Of a stretch of 19,031 nt of DNA, positions 6,938 through 15,332 are shown in pieces. The stretch is taken from the NCBI GenBank assembly GCA_013205335.1, contig JABMNB010000208.1, positions 1 to 19,031 on the forward strand, read 5' to 3'. A model generated the notes under the pieces. The model was not told the DNA's origin, made no database searches, and saw only the letters and a program-made list of their open reading frames with translations. Position 1 is the first letter of the stretch. The number at the start of each line of letters is the position of its first letter. This DNA comes from Rhodospirillales bacterium (GTDB lineage Bacteria > Pseudomonadota > Alphaproteobacteria > Reyranellales > Reyranellaceae). The position numbers were made by a program, and so were the translations under genes.

Positions 6938-7603
6938 ATGAATACGAGCCATGCAAAAACCCCGCTCGCGGTACTCTGGGACTTCGGCGGCGTGATCCTG
7001 TCCAGCCCCTTCGAAGCCTTCAATCGCTACGAGGCCGAGGCCGGTCTTCCCAAAGATTTCCTGCGGGGCCTCAATGCGCGCAATCCAGACACCAATGCCT
7101 GGGCCAAAATGGAACGAAACGAAGTCTCACTCGCAGGCTTCGTCGAATTGTTCGAGGAGGAAGCACGCCTCCAGGGACAAGGAGTCGAGGGCTGGAAGAT
7201 TCTGCAGGCACTGAGCGGCGACATTCGGCCGCAGATGGTCGAAGCGCTGCGGCGCTGCAAGGCGGCCTTCCGGGTGGCCTGCATCACCAACAACATGAAG
7301 GCGGGCGAAGGGCCGGGCATGGCGCGCAGTCCGGGAAAGGCCAAAGCCGTGGCCGAGATCCTGTCTCTTTTCGAGCATGTCCTGGAATCGAGCAAAATCG
7401 GCCTGCGCAAACCCGATCCCCGCATCTATCAACATGCCTGCGATTTGCTGGGCGTCCCGCCGGACCGCTGCATTTATCTCGACGATCTCGGCATCAACCT
7501 GAAGCCGGCGCGCGCGCTGGGCATGCGCACCATCAAGGTCGTCGATCCTGACGTCGCGATCGACGAATTGCAGGCGATGGTAGGGATTCCCCTGCGAGGC
7601 TGA
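6938..7603 (+). CDS. HAD-IA family phosphatase
   Basis: This 221-residue haloacid-dehalogenase-superfamily hydrolase probably removes phosphate from a small metabolite in the cytosol. All four HAD motifs are present: the nucleophile Asp15 in WDFGGVI, Thr117 in CITNN, Lys158 in GLRKPDP, and Asp182-Asp183 in YLDDLGIN. The second motif-I position is Gly17 rather than Asp, as in YihX-type and ACAD10-like HAD proteins, so the usual acid/base is absent but the subfamily can still be active. The cap domain is the small alpha-helical one between motifs I and II. It is the first gene of a four-gene run (HAD, recX, arsC-like, cyclase), and recX begins four bases after its stop. The substrate is unknown. 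Confidence 0.88.
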   Translation: MNTSHAKTPLAVLWDFGGVILSSPFEAFNRYEAEAGLPKDFLRGLNARNPDTNAWAKMERNEVSLAGFVELFEEEARLQGQGVEGWKILQALSGDIRPQMVEALRRCKAAFRVACITNNMKAGEGPGMARSPGKAKAVAEILSLFEHVLESSKIGLRKPDPRIYQHACDLLGVPPDRCIYLDDLGINLKPARALGMRTIKVVDPDVAIDELQAMVGIPLRG

Positions 7604-7607
7604 TGCC

Positions 7608-8159
7608 GTGAAGCGCACCGCCTCTCCGATCACGGCGAAATATCTGCAGAACGCCGCCGTGTTCTATCTCGAGCGGTATGCCAGTTCTGCCGAGGGGTTG
7701 CGTCGCGTGCTGCGTCGCCGGGTTTCCAAGGCCCGGATGCTCGAGGCGCCCGTGATGGACAATGTCGACGACGCCATCGAAGCAGTCGTGCAGAAGTTCC
7801 TGTCCGCGGGCCTGCTCGACGACAAGGCCTTCGCCCAGACCAAGGCGCGCGCCCTGCACCGTCGCGGCGTCTCAGGGCGGCTCACGCGCCAGCGCCTGCA
7901 GGTGGCTGGCGTGGGTCGCGACGACGTTGACACGGCGTTGGCCGCCCTCGACGACGAACTCGGCACCGATCCCGCCCGGCGCGAAGTCCAGGCCGCGGTG
8001 GCGTTCGCCCGTCGTCGCCGCCTCGGGCCCTTCCGCACAAAAGACCGCGACGCCAACAAGGCACGCGACCTCGCCTCGATGGCGCGTGCGGGCTTTGCCT
8101 TTGCGCTTTCCCGCAAGGTCATCGAGTCGACCGACCCCGACGCTCTGGACGAAGCGTGA
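7608..8159 (+). CDS. recX: RecX family regulatory protein
   Basis: This is a 183-residue RecX protein. RecX binds RecA filaments and limits strand exchange and recombinase activity. The sequence is mostly alpha-helical in the repeating three-helix pattern of the family: LERYASSAEGLRRVLRRRV near the start, then VVQKFLSAGLLDDKAFAQTKARAL (about 60-83), the GVSGRLTRQRL segment, and a basic ARRRRLGPF region. The start is GTG at 7608, four bases after the HAD stop, which favours translational coupling. RecX is often beside recA, but here it sits between a HAD phosphatase and an ArsC-like gene, and no recA is in the window. The long C-terminal tail is poorly conserved. Confidence 0.88.
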   Translation: MKRTASPITAKYLQNAAVFYLERYASSAEGLRRVLRRRVSKARMLEAPVMDNVDDAIEAVVQKFLSAGLLDDKAFAQTKARALHRRGVSGRLTRQRLQVAGVGRDDVDTALAALDDELGTDPARREVQAAVAFARRRRLGPFRTKDRDANKARDLASMARAGFAFALSRKVIESTDPDALDEA

Positions 8160-8192
8160 ACCGCTCGCCATGGTTCAGCCAACGAGGCCCTC

Positions 8193-8543
8193 ATGTCCGT
8201 CACGATCTGGCACAACCCGCGCTGCAGCAAGTCACGGCAGACCCTCGACCTGCTGCGTAGCCGGGGCGTGGAGCCCACGGTGCGCGAGTATCTCAAGGAG
8301 CCCCCCAGCAAGGCGGAAATCGAGAAGCTCATCGCCCTGTTGGGCGGCGATCCGCGCGAGCTGATCCGCGACGGTGAGGCGGAATTCAAGGCGCTGAAGC
8401 TCACGAAGGCAGACCTCACCAGGGCCGAGATCGCAGACGCGATCGCCAGGCATCCCGCTCTCCTGCAGCGTCCGATTGTCGTGAAGGGTGCGCAGGCCAA
8501 GATCGGCCGGCCGCCCGAGGCGGTCCTGCCGCTGCTGAAATGA
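8193..8543 (+). CDS. ArsC-family (thioredoxin-fold) reductase
   Basis: This 116-residue protein matches the glutaredoxin-dependent arsenate reductase family in length and motifs. The catalytic cysteine is Cys11 in HNPRCSKSR, and the late IGRPPEAVLPLL segment with RPIVV matches the substrate-binding arginine region of ArsC. Characterised members reduce arsenate to arsenite using glutathione and glutaredoxin; homologues with other roles (YffB, Spx-like) share the fold, but NPRCSKSR favours the ArsC branch. No arsenite pump or ArsR regulator is nearby, so a dedicated arsenic operon is not supported. The cyclase gene starts four bases after its stop, so the two are very likely co-translated. Confidence 0.9.
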   Translation: MSVTIWHNPRCSKSRQTLDLLRSRGVEPTVREYLKEPPSKAEIEKLIALLGGDPRELIRDGEAEFKALKLTKADLTRAEIADAIARHPALLQRPIVVKGAQAKIGRPPEAVLPLLK

Positions 8544-8547
8544 CGTC

Positions 8548-10215
8548 ATGATCGGACGGCTTCGCCTTTGGTCCGGCTACGTCCTCTTCGCCTACGTCGT
8601 CACCCATCTCCTCAATCATTCGCTCGGGCTGATCTCGCTGCGCGTCCTCGAAGCAGGCCGGACATGGTTCGCCTTCGTGTGGAGCAATCCCGCCGGCCTG
8701 ACCGTGTTCTACGGCGCGCTGTTCGGGCACTTCTTCCTCGCACTATGGTCGCTGTACCGGCGGCGCGCGCTGAAACTGTCGCGCTGGGAATGGGCACAAT
8801 GGATCCTCGGCGTGGCGATCGTGCCGCTGGGTGTGATCCATGTCGTCGGCACGCGGCTCGCGGAGACGCTCTACGACGTTCAATCCGGCTACCTCTGGGT
8901 GCTGGGCTCGCTCTACGCCAGCAACTGGCCGGGCATCCTGCGACAGTTCTCGCTGCCGCTCGTCGTGTGGGTGCATGGCTGCATCGGCCTGCATTTCGCG
9001 CTACGCCTGAAGCCCTGGTATCGCGACTGGCTGCCATATCTCTATGCCCTGGCGTTGCTGCTGCCGGCCGCCAGCCTCGCGGGCACCGCCGTCGCGCTGC
9101 GCGACGTTGCCGAACTCGCGCAACGCCCCGGCTTTCTGCAGATGCTGTTCGAGCGCGCCAACGCCCCGACGTCCGAGCAGATTGCCAACCTCTATGTGAT
9201 CTCTTCCGTGCTCGAGTACGGCGCTCTCGCGCTGCTGGTCGCCGTATTCGCCGCGCGTCCGCTGCGCGACCTCTGGGAGCGACGCGCCGGAGTGGTTCGC
9301 CTCGACTATGGGGAGCGGCGCAGCGTGTCGCAGCCCGCCGGGCTCACGATCCTGGAGATGAGTCGCCTCGCGGGTATTCCCCATGCCTCGGTCTGCGGAG
9401 GGCGCGGGCGATGCTCGACCTGCCGCGTCCGTATTACCGGGGAGGATCGCGCCCGATTGCCGCCGGCCTCGCCGGAGGAAGCGAAGGTCCTCGCCCGCGT
9501 CGGCGCCCCGGCCAATGTCCGCCTCGCCTGCCAGCTTCATCCTCCGCCGGGTCGCTATCGGGTGACTCCCCTGTTGCCGGCCGCTGCCGGCCCGGTCGAG
9601 GCCTATCGCCGCCAGCCGCAGGCTCATGGCGGCGAGCGCTATATCGCCGTGCTGTTCGCCGACATACGCGGCTTCACGACGATCTCGGAAGGCAAGCTTC
9701 CCTATGACGTCGTGTTCCTGCTCAATCGCTACTTCCGCGCCACGGGCCAGGCCGTCGAAGCGGCCGGCGGGCGTCTCGACAAGTTCATCGGCGATGGCGT
9801 GATGGCGATCTTCGGCCTCAACCACGAGCCGCAGGTCGCGTGTCGGCAGGCGCTCGATGCGGCGCGCCGCATGGCGCTCGCCCTCGACGATCTCAACGAG
9901 GCGATGTCCGGCGACCTCGACCTGCCGCTGCGCATCGGCATCGGCCTTCACGCAGGCCCCGCGATCGTCGGCGAAATGGGCTATGCGCGCGCCGCCCAGA
10001 TCACCGCGATCGGTGACACGGTGAACACGGCGAGCCGGCTCGAATCGCTCACCAAGGAGTTCGGTGTCGAGCTGGTCGTGTCGCAGGAGCTGCTCGACCG
10101 CGCAGGCGTCGATCTCGGCGAAACCCCGCACCATGAGGTCGAAATCCGTGGCCGCCAGGGCCGGCTCTCCGTTCGCGCCGTCGCAAAGGCGGCCGATCTC
10201 ACGGCAATGTCATAA
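8548..10215 (+). CDS. Membrane adenylate cyclase with [2Fe-2S] ferredoxin domain
   Basis: This 555-residue protein has three parts. Residues 1-240 form about six transmembrane segments with repeated histidines (His20, His24, His61, His98, His143, His149), resembling succinate-dehydrogenase cytochrome b and possibly binding haem. Residues 248-342 are an adrenodoxin-type ferredoxin domain with the full cluster set Cys283, Cys289, Cys292 and Cys328 (CX5CX2CX35C). Residues 365-550 are a class III cyclase domain: metal ligands Asp372 (FADIRGFT) and Asp416 (GDGVMAIFG), adenine-selecting Lys412, Asn493 and Arg497. The second selecting position is Thr486 (usually Asp), the class IIIb pattern known from bicarbonate-responsive cyclases. 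It should make cAMP, perhaps in response to redox state. It starts four bases after the ArsC-like stop. Confidence 0.9.
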   Translation: MIGRLRLWSGYVLFAYVVTHLLNHSLGLISLRVLEAGRTWFAFVWSNPAGLTVFYGALFGHFFLALWSLYRRRALKLSRWEWAQWILGVAIVPLGVIHVVGTRLAETLYDVQSGYLWVLGSLYASNWPGILRQFSLPLVVWVHGCIGLHFALRLKPWYRDWLPYLYALALLLPAASLAGTAVALRDVAELAQRPGFLQMLFERANAPTSEQIANLYVISSVLEYGALALLVAVFAARPLRDLWERRAGVVRLDYGERRSVSQPAGLTILEMSRLAGIPHASVCGGRGRCSTCRVRITGEDRARLPPASPEEAKVLARVGAPANVRLACQLHPPPGRYRVTPLLPAAAGPVEAYRRQPQAHGGERYIAVLFADIRGFTTISEGKLPYDVVFLLNRYFRATGQAVEAAGGRLDKFIGDGVMAIFGLNHEPQVACRQALDAARRMALALDDLNEAMSGDLDLPLRIGIGLHAGPAIVGEMGYARAAQITAIGDTVNTASRLESLTKEFGVELVVSQELLDRAGVDLGETPHHEVEIRGRQGRLSVRAVAKAADLTAMS

Positions 10216-10275
10216 GATTTTCGTTGTCCGGCGGGCGGGCCGGGCGACAATCCCTCAACCTTCAGGAGATACCCC

Positions 10276-10761
10276 ATGCGCTCCCTTTTCCTTGCTGCCG
10301 CGATGACCGCAATGGCCGCTGGCCTGTCCCTGCCCGCCCAGGGCGCGGGCGGCGGGTCCACGGAGTCGAGCCCGGCCAAGCCGGTCGATGCCAACTTCAC
10401 TCGAGCCAAGGCGATGATCGAGGCCAGGGACTACAAGGGCGCCGTGCCCCTCCTGCAGCAGGTCGTGGCCAAGGATCCGAAGAACGCCGACGCCTACAAC
10501 CTGATGGGCTTCGCCACGCGCAAGTCGGGTGATCCCACTGGCTCGCTGCAATACTACCAGCAGGCGCTGGCCATCGACGCCCGCCACATCGGCGCGCACG
10601 AGTATCTGGGCGAGGCTTACCTGATGCTGGGCCGTCTGCCGGAAGCCGAACAGCAGCTCGCGCGTCTCAACTCTCTTTGCACCTTCGGCTGCGCCGAGCA
10701 CCGCCAGCTCAAGGCCGCCGTCGCCGACTACAAGGCAGGCAAGCGGCCTGCTACCAATTAG
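10276..10761 (+). CDS. Exported TPR-repeat protein
   Basis: This 161-residue protein has a signal peptide (MRS, a hydrophobic core, and a cleavage site near AQGA at about 24) and two to three tetratricopeptide repeats between about 38 and 139. Recognisable positions are the repeat cores starting FTRAKAMIEARDYKGAVPLL and AYNLMGFATRKSGDPTGSLQ. TPR units form helical hairpins that bind partner proteins, so a periplasmic scaffold role is likely, partner unknown. Two cysteines (LCTFGC) near residue 135 could form a disulphide. An AGGAG ribosome site sits eight bases before the ATG. It lies 60 bases after the cyclase gene and could be the operon's last gene or separate. Confidence 0.85.
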   Translation: MRSLFLAAAMTAMAAGLSLPAQGAGGGSTESSPAKPVDANFTRAKAMIEARDYKGAVPLLQQVVAKDPKNADAYNLMGFATRKSGDPTGSLQYYQQALAIDARHIGAHEYLGEAYLMLGRLPEAEQQLARLNSLCTFGCAEHRQLKAAVADYKAGKRPATN

Positions 10762-10818
10762 CCTCGACCAACGAGCCCCGAAGAATTGGCGCGGCTCCTC
10801 GAGAGCGAAATTCGGAAC

Positions 10819-10847
10819 GGCGGAAGGCCTCGATAGGCTTTTCCGCC
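10819..10847 (+). terminator. Hairpin between the TPR and indolepyruvate oxidoreductase genes
   Basis: GGCGGAA (10819-10825) pairs with TTCCGCC (10841-10847), and inside it GCCT (10827-10830) pairs with AGGC (10835-10838) around a CGAT loop. The 57-base distance from the TPR stop fits a terminator, but there is no T tract after the stem, so this could be rho-dependent or only a structured leader of the next gene. Confidence 0.4.
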
Positions 10848-10917
10848 GGCCTCCTGGCCCGCTATGCTGGGGCGGATAAACGCCCGTTTACGCCGCCGCA
10901 CCGGAGGGCCTTTCGCG

Positions 10918-13900
10918 ATGAGCACTGCCGTCACCCCAGTTCCGCTCGTTTTCGGCGACTACGCCCTCGAGGATCGCTACCGGCTCGACAAGGGCCGCGT
11001 TTACATGACCGGCATCCAGGCGCTGGTGCGCCTGCCGATGATGCAGCGCCAGCGCGATCTCGCCGCCGGCCTGAATACCGGCGGTTTCATCTCCGGCTAT
11101 CGCGGCTCCCCGCTCGGCATGTACGACAACGCGCTGTGGGGCGCGAAGCGTTACCTGAAAGATAACAACATCCACTTCCAGCCCGGCCTCAACGAGGACC
11201 TCGCGGCGACGTCGGTGTGGGGCAGCCAGCAGACCAACCTGTTTCCCGGCGCCACCGTCGATGGCGTCTTCTCGATCTGGTACGGCAAGGGCCCCGGCGT
11301 CGACCGTTCGATGGACGTGCTCAAGCACGCCAACGCCGCCGGCACGTCGCCGCATGGCGGCGTGATCGCGCTGGCGGGCGACGACCATGGCTGCCAGTCC
11401 TCGACGCTGCCGCACCAGAGCGAGCAGGTCTTCTCTGCGGCGATGATCCCGGTCGTCAATCCGGCGACGGTGCAGGAGTATCTCGACTTCGGCATCCTGG
11501 GCTTCGCGCTGTCGCGCTACTCGGGCTGCTGGGTCGGCTTCAAGGCGATCTCCGAGACGGTCGAGAGCGGCGCCTCGGTCTGGGTCGATCCCGAGCGCAT
11601 CCAGATCGTGATGCCGACCGACTTCCAGCTCCCGCCGGGCGGGCTCGGCATCCGCAATCCCGATCCGCCGCTCGAGGCCGAGAAGCGCCTGCACGGGCCG
11701 AAAATGGACGCCGTGCGCGCCTTCGTGCGCGTCAACGGCTTCGACCGTACGGTGATCGAGCCGACCCAGTCGGGCACCCGGGCCCGCATCGGCATCATGA
11801 CGACCGGCAAGGCCTATCTCGACACACGCCAGGCGCTGGAGGATCTCGGGATCGACGACGCGCGCGCCCGGGCGCTGGGCATCCGCCTCTACAAGGTGGG
11901 AGTCACCTGGCCGCTCGAACCGGAAGGCGCACGCCGCTTCGCCGAGGGCCTGCAGGAAGTCATCGTCGTCGAGGAGAAGCGCTCGAACCTCGAGGACCAG
12001 CTTCTGCGGATCCTCTATCACCTGCCGGCCGACCGCCGACCCGTCGTGATCGGCAAGGCCGACGAGACCGGCCGCATCATCCTGCCGAGCGAGGGCGAAC
12101 TCACGCCGACCGGCGTCGCCATGGTGATTGCTGGCCGTCTCATGAAACACGAGGGCGAATCGCCCGAACTGCGCCAGCGTCTCGCCCGCCTCGAAGCGAA
12201 GGAGAAGCTGCTGTCGGCGCCGCCGCCCAAGGTCGCGCGGACTCCGTTCTTCTGCTCGGGCTGCCCGCACAATACGTCGACCAAGGTGCCCGAAGGCAGC
12301 CGCGCCATGGCCGGCATCGGCTGCCACGGCATGGCGATCTGGATGCCCGAGCGCCGCACCTCGCTGATCTCCCACATGGGCGGCGAGGGCGTGGGCTGGG
12401 TCGGCCAGGCGCCGTTCCATTCCGACAAGCACATCTTCCAGAACCTGGGCGACGGCACCTATTACCATTCGGGCCTGATGGCGATCCGCCAGTCGGCCGC
12501 CGCCGGCGTCAACATCACCTACAAGATCCTGTTCAACGACGCGGTCGCGATGACCGGCGGCCAGCCGCACGACGGGCCACTTTCGGTTCCGGAGATCACG
12601 CGGCAGGTCGAGGCCGAGGGTGCCAAGAAGGTGATCGTCGTCACCGACGAGCCCGACAAGTACCCGATGAATGCCGGCTTCGCGCATGGCGTCACGATCC
12701 GTCATCGCGACGAGCTCGACGCCGTGCAGCGCGAACTGCGCGAGATCCCGGGCCTCACCGTGCTCGTCTACGACCAGACCTGCGCCGCCGAAAAGCGTCG
12801 TCGTCGCAAGCGCGGCACCTTCCCCGACCCCGCCAAGCGCGTCTTCATCAACGACGCCGTCTGCGAAGGCTGCGGCGACTGCTCCGAGAAGAGCAACTGC
12901 GTGTCGGTGAAGCCGCTCGAGACTGAACTCGGCCGCAAGCGCCAGATCGACCAGAGCAATTGCAACAAGGACTTCTCCTGCGTGAACGGCTTCTGCCCGA
13001 GCTTCGTGTCGGTGCATGGCGGCGCTCCCGCCAAGGCCCGCCGCCGCAAGCTCGAGGTCGTGGCCGACGATCCCTTCTCATCGCTGCCCATGCCGACGAT
13101 GCGGCCGCTCAGCGAGCCCTACGGCATCCTGGTGACCGGCATCGGCGGCACAGGCGTCATCACCGTCGGCGCGCTGATCGGCATGGCGGCACATCTCGAA
13201 GGCAAGGGCTGCACGGTCCTCGACTTCACCGGGCTGGCGCAAAAGAACGGCGCGGTGATGAGCCACGTCAGGCTCGCGCCCAAGCCTGAAGATCTCCACG
13301 CCGTGCGCATCGCCGCCGGCGGCGCCAACCTGGTCCTGGGCTGCGACATGGTCGTGGCGGCCTCGCCGGCCGCGCTGTCGCGCATCGAGCAGGGCATCAC
13401 CAAGGCCGTGATCAACGGTCACGTCCAGCCGGTCGCCGCCTTCGTCATGAACGGCGACATGGATCTGGGCGCCGAGGCGATGATGAAGGCGATCCGCGAA
13501 GCCGCGGGCGACGAGGCGACCTCGTTCATCGACGGCACCGGTCTTGCCACTGCCCTCCTGGGCGATTCGATCGCGACCAACCTCTTCATGCTGGGCCACG
13601 CCTGGCAGAAAGGCCTGATCCCGCTCTCGCTCGACGCGCTGATGCGCGCCATCGAGCTGAACGGCGTCGCCGTCGAAAGCAGCAAGCGCACCTTCGACTG
13701 GGGACGCCTCGCCGCGCACAATCTCGCCGCCGTACAGGCCGCCGCGAAGCCCGCGCTGCGCATCGAAAAGCCGGTGGCGCGGACGTTGCCGGAGATCCTC
13801 TCCAAGCGAGTCGAGCTACTGACCGCCTACCAGGACAGGGCCTATGCCGAGCGCTACCGCGCATTCGTCGACCGCGTGGCCAAGCTGGAGAAAGAAAAGG

Positions 13901-14442
13901 CAGTTGGCCGCCGCGGCCTCGCCGAAGCTGTCGCCAAGTCGCTCTACAAGCTGATGGCCTATAAGGACGAATACGAGGTCGGCCGCCTCTATAGCGACGG
14001 CGAGTTCCACAAGAAGCTGAGCCAGCAGTTCGAGGGTGACTACAAGATCACCTTCCACCTCGCGCCGCCGCTGTTCGCCGACCGCGATCCGACGACGGGC
14101 GAGCTGAAGAAGAGCGAGTTCGGCGCCTGGATGATGCCGGTGTTCCGCTTCCTCGCCTCTCTGAAGCGGCTGCGCGGCGGCAGGTTCGACATCTTCGGCT
14201 ACAGCGAGGAACGTCGCATGGAGCGCCGCCTGATCGGTGAATACGAAGCGACGATCGAGACCCTGATGGCTACGCTCAGCCAGGAAAACCACGCCGTTGC
14301 GGTGCAGATCGCTGCGATACCCGAGAGCATGCGCGGCTTCGGTCACATCAAGGAAAAGAACATAAAGGTCGCGAAGGAGCGCGAAGCGTCGCTGCTCGCC
14401 GCCTACAAGAGCCCCGCCACCCAGTCGATCGCCGCCGAGTAG
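10918..14442 (+). CDS. Fused indolepyruvate ferredoxin oxidoreductase
   Basis: At 1174 residues this is the single-chain form in which the IorA (alpha/TPP) and IorB (gamma) parts are joined. The family converts an arylpyruvate and CoA to aryl-acetyl-CoA and CO2, reducing ferredoxin. Order: pyrimidine-binding and middle regions (1-430), TPP domain with CSGCPH (446-451), GIGCH (466-470) and the metal-binding NDAVAMTGGQ (540-549), a cysteine cluster CEGCGDC (649-655) with further cysteines to about 702, the gamma domain with GIGGTGV (about 741-747), and a long C-terminal extension typical of the fused type. The ATG at 10918 follows GGAGGG by nine bases; an upstream ATG (10864) adds 18 unrelated residues. 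It stands alone, so the exact substrate is inferred only from family. Confidence 0.93.
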   Translation: MSTAVTPVPLVFGDYALEDRYRLDKGRVYMTGIQALVRLPMMQRQRDLAAGLNTGGFISGYRGSPLGMYDNALWGAKRYLKDNNIHFQPGLNEDLAATSVWGSQQTNLFPGATVDGVFSIWYGKGPGVDRSMDVLKHANAAGTSPHGGVIALAGDDHGCQSSTLPHQSEQVFSAAMIPVVNPATVQEYLDFGILGFALSRYSGCWVGFKAISETVESGASVWVDPERIQIVMPTDFQLPPGGLGIRNPDPPLEAEKRLHGPKMDAVRAFVRVNGFDRTVIEPTQSGTRARIGIMTTGKAYLDTRQALEDLGIDDARARALGIRLYKVGVTWPLEPEGARRFAEGLQEVIVVEEKRSNLEDQLLRILYHLPADRRPVVIGKADETGRIILPSEGELTPTGVAMVIAGRLMKHEGESPELRQRLARLEAKEKLLSAPPPKVARTPFFCSGCPHNTSTKVPEGSRAMAGIGCHGMAIWMPERRTSLISHMGGEGVGWVGQAPFHSDKHIFQNLGDGTYYHSGLMAIRQSAAAGVNITYKILFNDAVAMTGGQPHDGPLSVPEITRQVEAEGAKKVIVVTDEPDKYPMNAGFAHGVTIRHRDELDAVQRELREIPGLTVLVYDQTCAAEKRRRRKRGTFPDPAKRVFINDAVCEGCGDCSEKSNCVSVKPLETELGRKRQIDQSNCNKDFSCVNGFCPSFVSVHGGAPAKARRRKLEVVADDPFSSLPMPTMRPLSEPYGILVTGIGGTGVITVGALIGMAAHLEGKGCTVLDFTGLAQKNGAVMSHVRLAPKPEDLHAVRIAAGGANLVLGCDMVVAASPAALSRIEQGITKAVINGHVQPVAAFVMNGDMDLGAEAMMKAIREAAGDEATSFIDGTGLATALLGDSIATNLFMLGHAWQKGLIPLSLDALMRAIELNGVAVESSKRTFDWGRLAAHNLAAVQAAAKPALRIEKPVARTLPEILSKRVELLTAYQDRAYAERYRAFVDRVAKLEKEKAVGRRGLAEAVAKSLYKLMAYKDEYEVGRLYSDGEFHKKLSQQFEGDYKITFHLAPPLFADRDPTTGELKKSEFGAWMMPVFRFLASLKRLRGGRFDIFGYSEERRMERRLIGEYEATIETLMATLSQENHAVAVQIAAIPESMRGFGHIKEKNIKVAKEREASLLAAYKSPATQSIAAE

Positions 14443-14458
14443 GCGCTCGACGCGAGGA

Positions 14459-14510
14459 CGGGACGCCCGCATTCCGTAGTTGGGGTTGGGGAAGGAATGC
14501 GGACGTCCCG
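14459..14510. terminator. 17-bp hairpin (one mismatch) after the indolepyruvate oxidoreductase
   Basis: Bases 14459-14475 pair with 14494-14510 over 17 positions with one C/A mismatch, around an 18-base G-rich loop. It lies 16 bases after the stop of the large oxidoreductase gene, between converging genes, and may stop transcription in both directions. There is no T tract. It has the same layout as the inverted repeat at 2505-2566, including the 18-base centre, but a different sequence. Confidence 0.6.
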
Positions 14511-14568
14511 GTTACGCAACGCCGTCCGCGAAGGGAGGCAGGCGGTCGACGCATCTGCCCTATAAGCC

Positions 14569-14608
14569 CGCTCGCCTGGGGAAGTTAAGCACAATCCCCA
14601 CGCGAGCG
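14569..14608. terminator. Second hairpin in the same junction, 14-bp arms
   Basis: CGCTCGCCTGGGGA (14569-14582) pairs with TCCCCACGCGAGCG (14595-14608) with one C/C mismatch around a 12-base loop. It lies about 48 bases beyond the YqgE stop (14656) read on the minus strand, so it probably serves as that gene's terminator, opposite the hairpin at 14459-14510. Confidence 0.5.
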
Positions 14609-14655
14609 CGCACATCTGATGCACCCCAATGCATGCATGTCAGGCCACCAGGAAG

Positions 14656-15249
14656 TCAGGCGCGTCCGGACTGGGGAGAGAAGGAGGCGAGGTCGAACTT
14701 GGCCCCAGGCCCGCGACCCAGCCGGTCGAGCGCACGCTGCCATTTGGCTGCGAGATCGGCGTCGAACACCAGTGCGGCATCGCCATCGACCACGAGCCAG
14801 GCATTGTCCTGCATTTCGCGGTCGAGCTGGCCGGGCGCCCAACCCGAATGACCCAGGGCCAGCCAGGCATTCTTCGGTCCGGTACCGACCGCCATGTCTT
14901 TCAGGATCTCCAGCGAGGCGGTGAGCGCCATCCCGCCGTCGATCAGCAGGGTCTCGTCGCGCTTGTAATCGGCCGAGTGCAGTACGAGACCACGCGAGGT
15001 CTCGACGGGACCGCCGAACAGGACCGGCCAGTCGACGGCCGTCTTGGGCACCTCGATGCCCAGCTGCTTGTAAACCTGCCCCAACGGCAGGTCGTCGACC
15101 TTGTTGTTCACGATGATTCCCAGCGCGCCGTCGTCATCGTGCTTGCAGATGAATACGACGCTCTTCTGGAAGCGCTCGTCCGGCATGGACGGCGCTGCAA
15201 CCAGGAAGCGGCCGACCAATGTGGCGGCAGGAGAGCTGGACCCGGGCAT
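14656..15249 (-). CDS. YqgE/AlgH family protein
   Basis: This 197-residue protein matches the UPF0301 family known as YqgE or AlgH. The diagnostic segments are present: GRFLVAAP near the start, KSVVFICKHDDDGALGIIVNN (about 29-49), and FGGPVETSRGLVLH, followed by a C-terminal LGHSGWAPGQL. The fold is known from structural work, but the biochemical function is not established. AlgH was first linked to alginate regulation in Pseudomonas. The protein is cytosolic, without signal peptide. The ATG at 15249 is chosen; a TTG two codons earlier is also in frame and is slightly closer to the GGGAG site. It is divergent from the peroxiredoxin gene, with a 150-base shared control region. Confidence 0.92.
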   Translation of the reverse strand: MPGSSSPAATLVGRFLVAAPSMPDERFQKSVVFICKHDDDGALGIIVNNKVDDLPLGQVYKQLGIEVPKTAVDWPVLFGGPVETSRGLVLHSADYKRDETLLIDGGMALTASLEILKDMAVGTGPKNAWLALGHSGWAPGQLDREMQDNAWLVVDGDAALVFDADLAAKWQRALDRLGRGPGAKFDLASFSPQSGRA

Positions 15250-15281
15250 GAGCAATGATCTCCCATATCCATGGGGATTGT

Positions 15282-15304
15282 CCGGTCAAAGATCAAGGGA
15301 CCGG
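15282..15304. promoter_or_regulatory. Dyad in the yqgE-peroxiredoxin control region
   Basis: CCGGTC (15282-15287) and GACCGG (15299-15304) form an inverted repeat with an 11-base spacer. The dyad sits between the divergent start codons and could be a regulator site, for example for an oxidative-stress regulator. A CCATGG palindrome occurs on both sides (15269-15274 and 15320-15325). No protein can be assigned. Confidence 0.3.
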
Positions 15305-15332
15305 GGCCCGACGGGCCTTCCATGGACAAAAA

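Noticed and set aside
8193..8543. Arsenic-resistance operon
   Set aside because: Only the ArsC-family gene is present; no ArsR, arsenite pump or metallochaperone lies nearby.
8568..9707. Plus-strand frame of 379 codons inside the cyclase gene
   Set aside because: Arg/Ala/Pro-rich frame-shifted shadow; the cyclase frame carries all motifs.
10888..13017. Long open minus-strand frame (709 codons) opposite the indolepyruvate oxidoreductase
   Set aside because: Same reason: shadow of a well-supported gene, with low-complexity His/Arg/Asp-rich translation.
14629..14638. ATGCATGCAT palindrome
   Set aside because: A short self-complementary repeat with no conserved context or spacing to a promoter; chance is sufficient.
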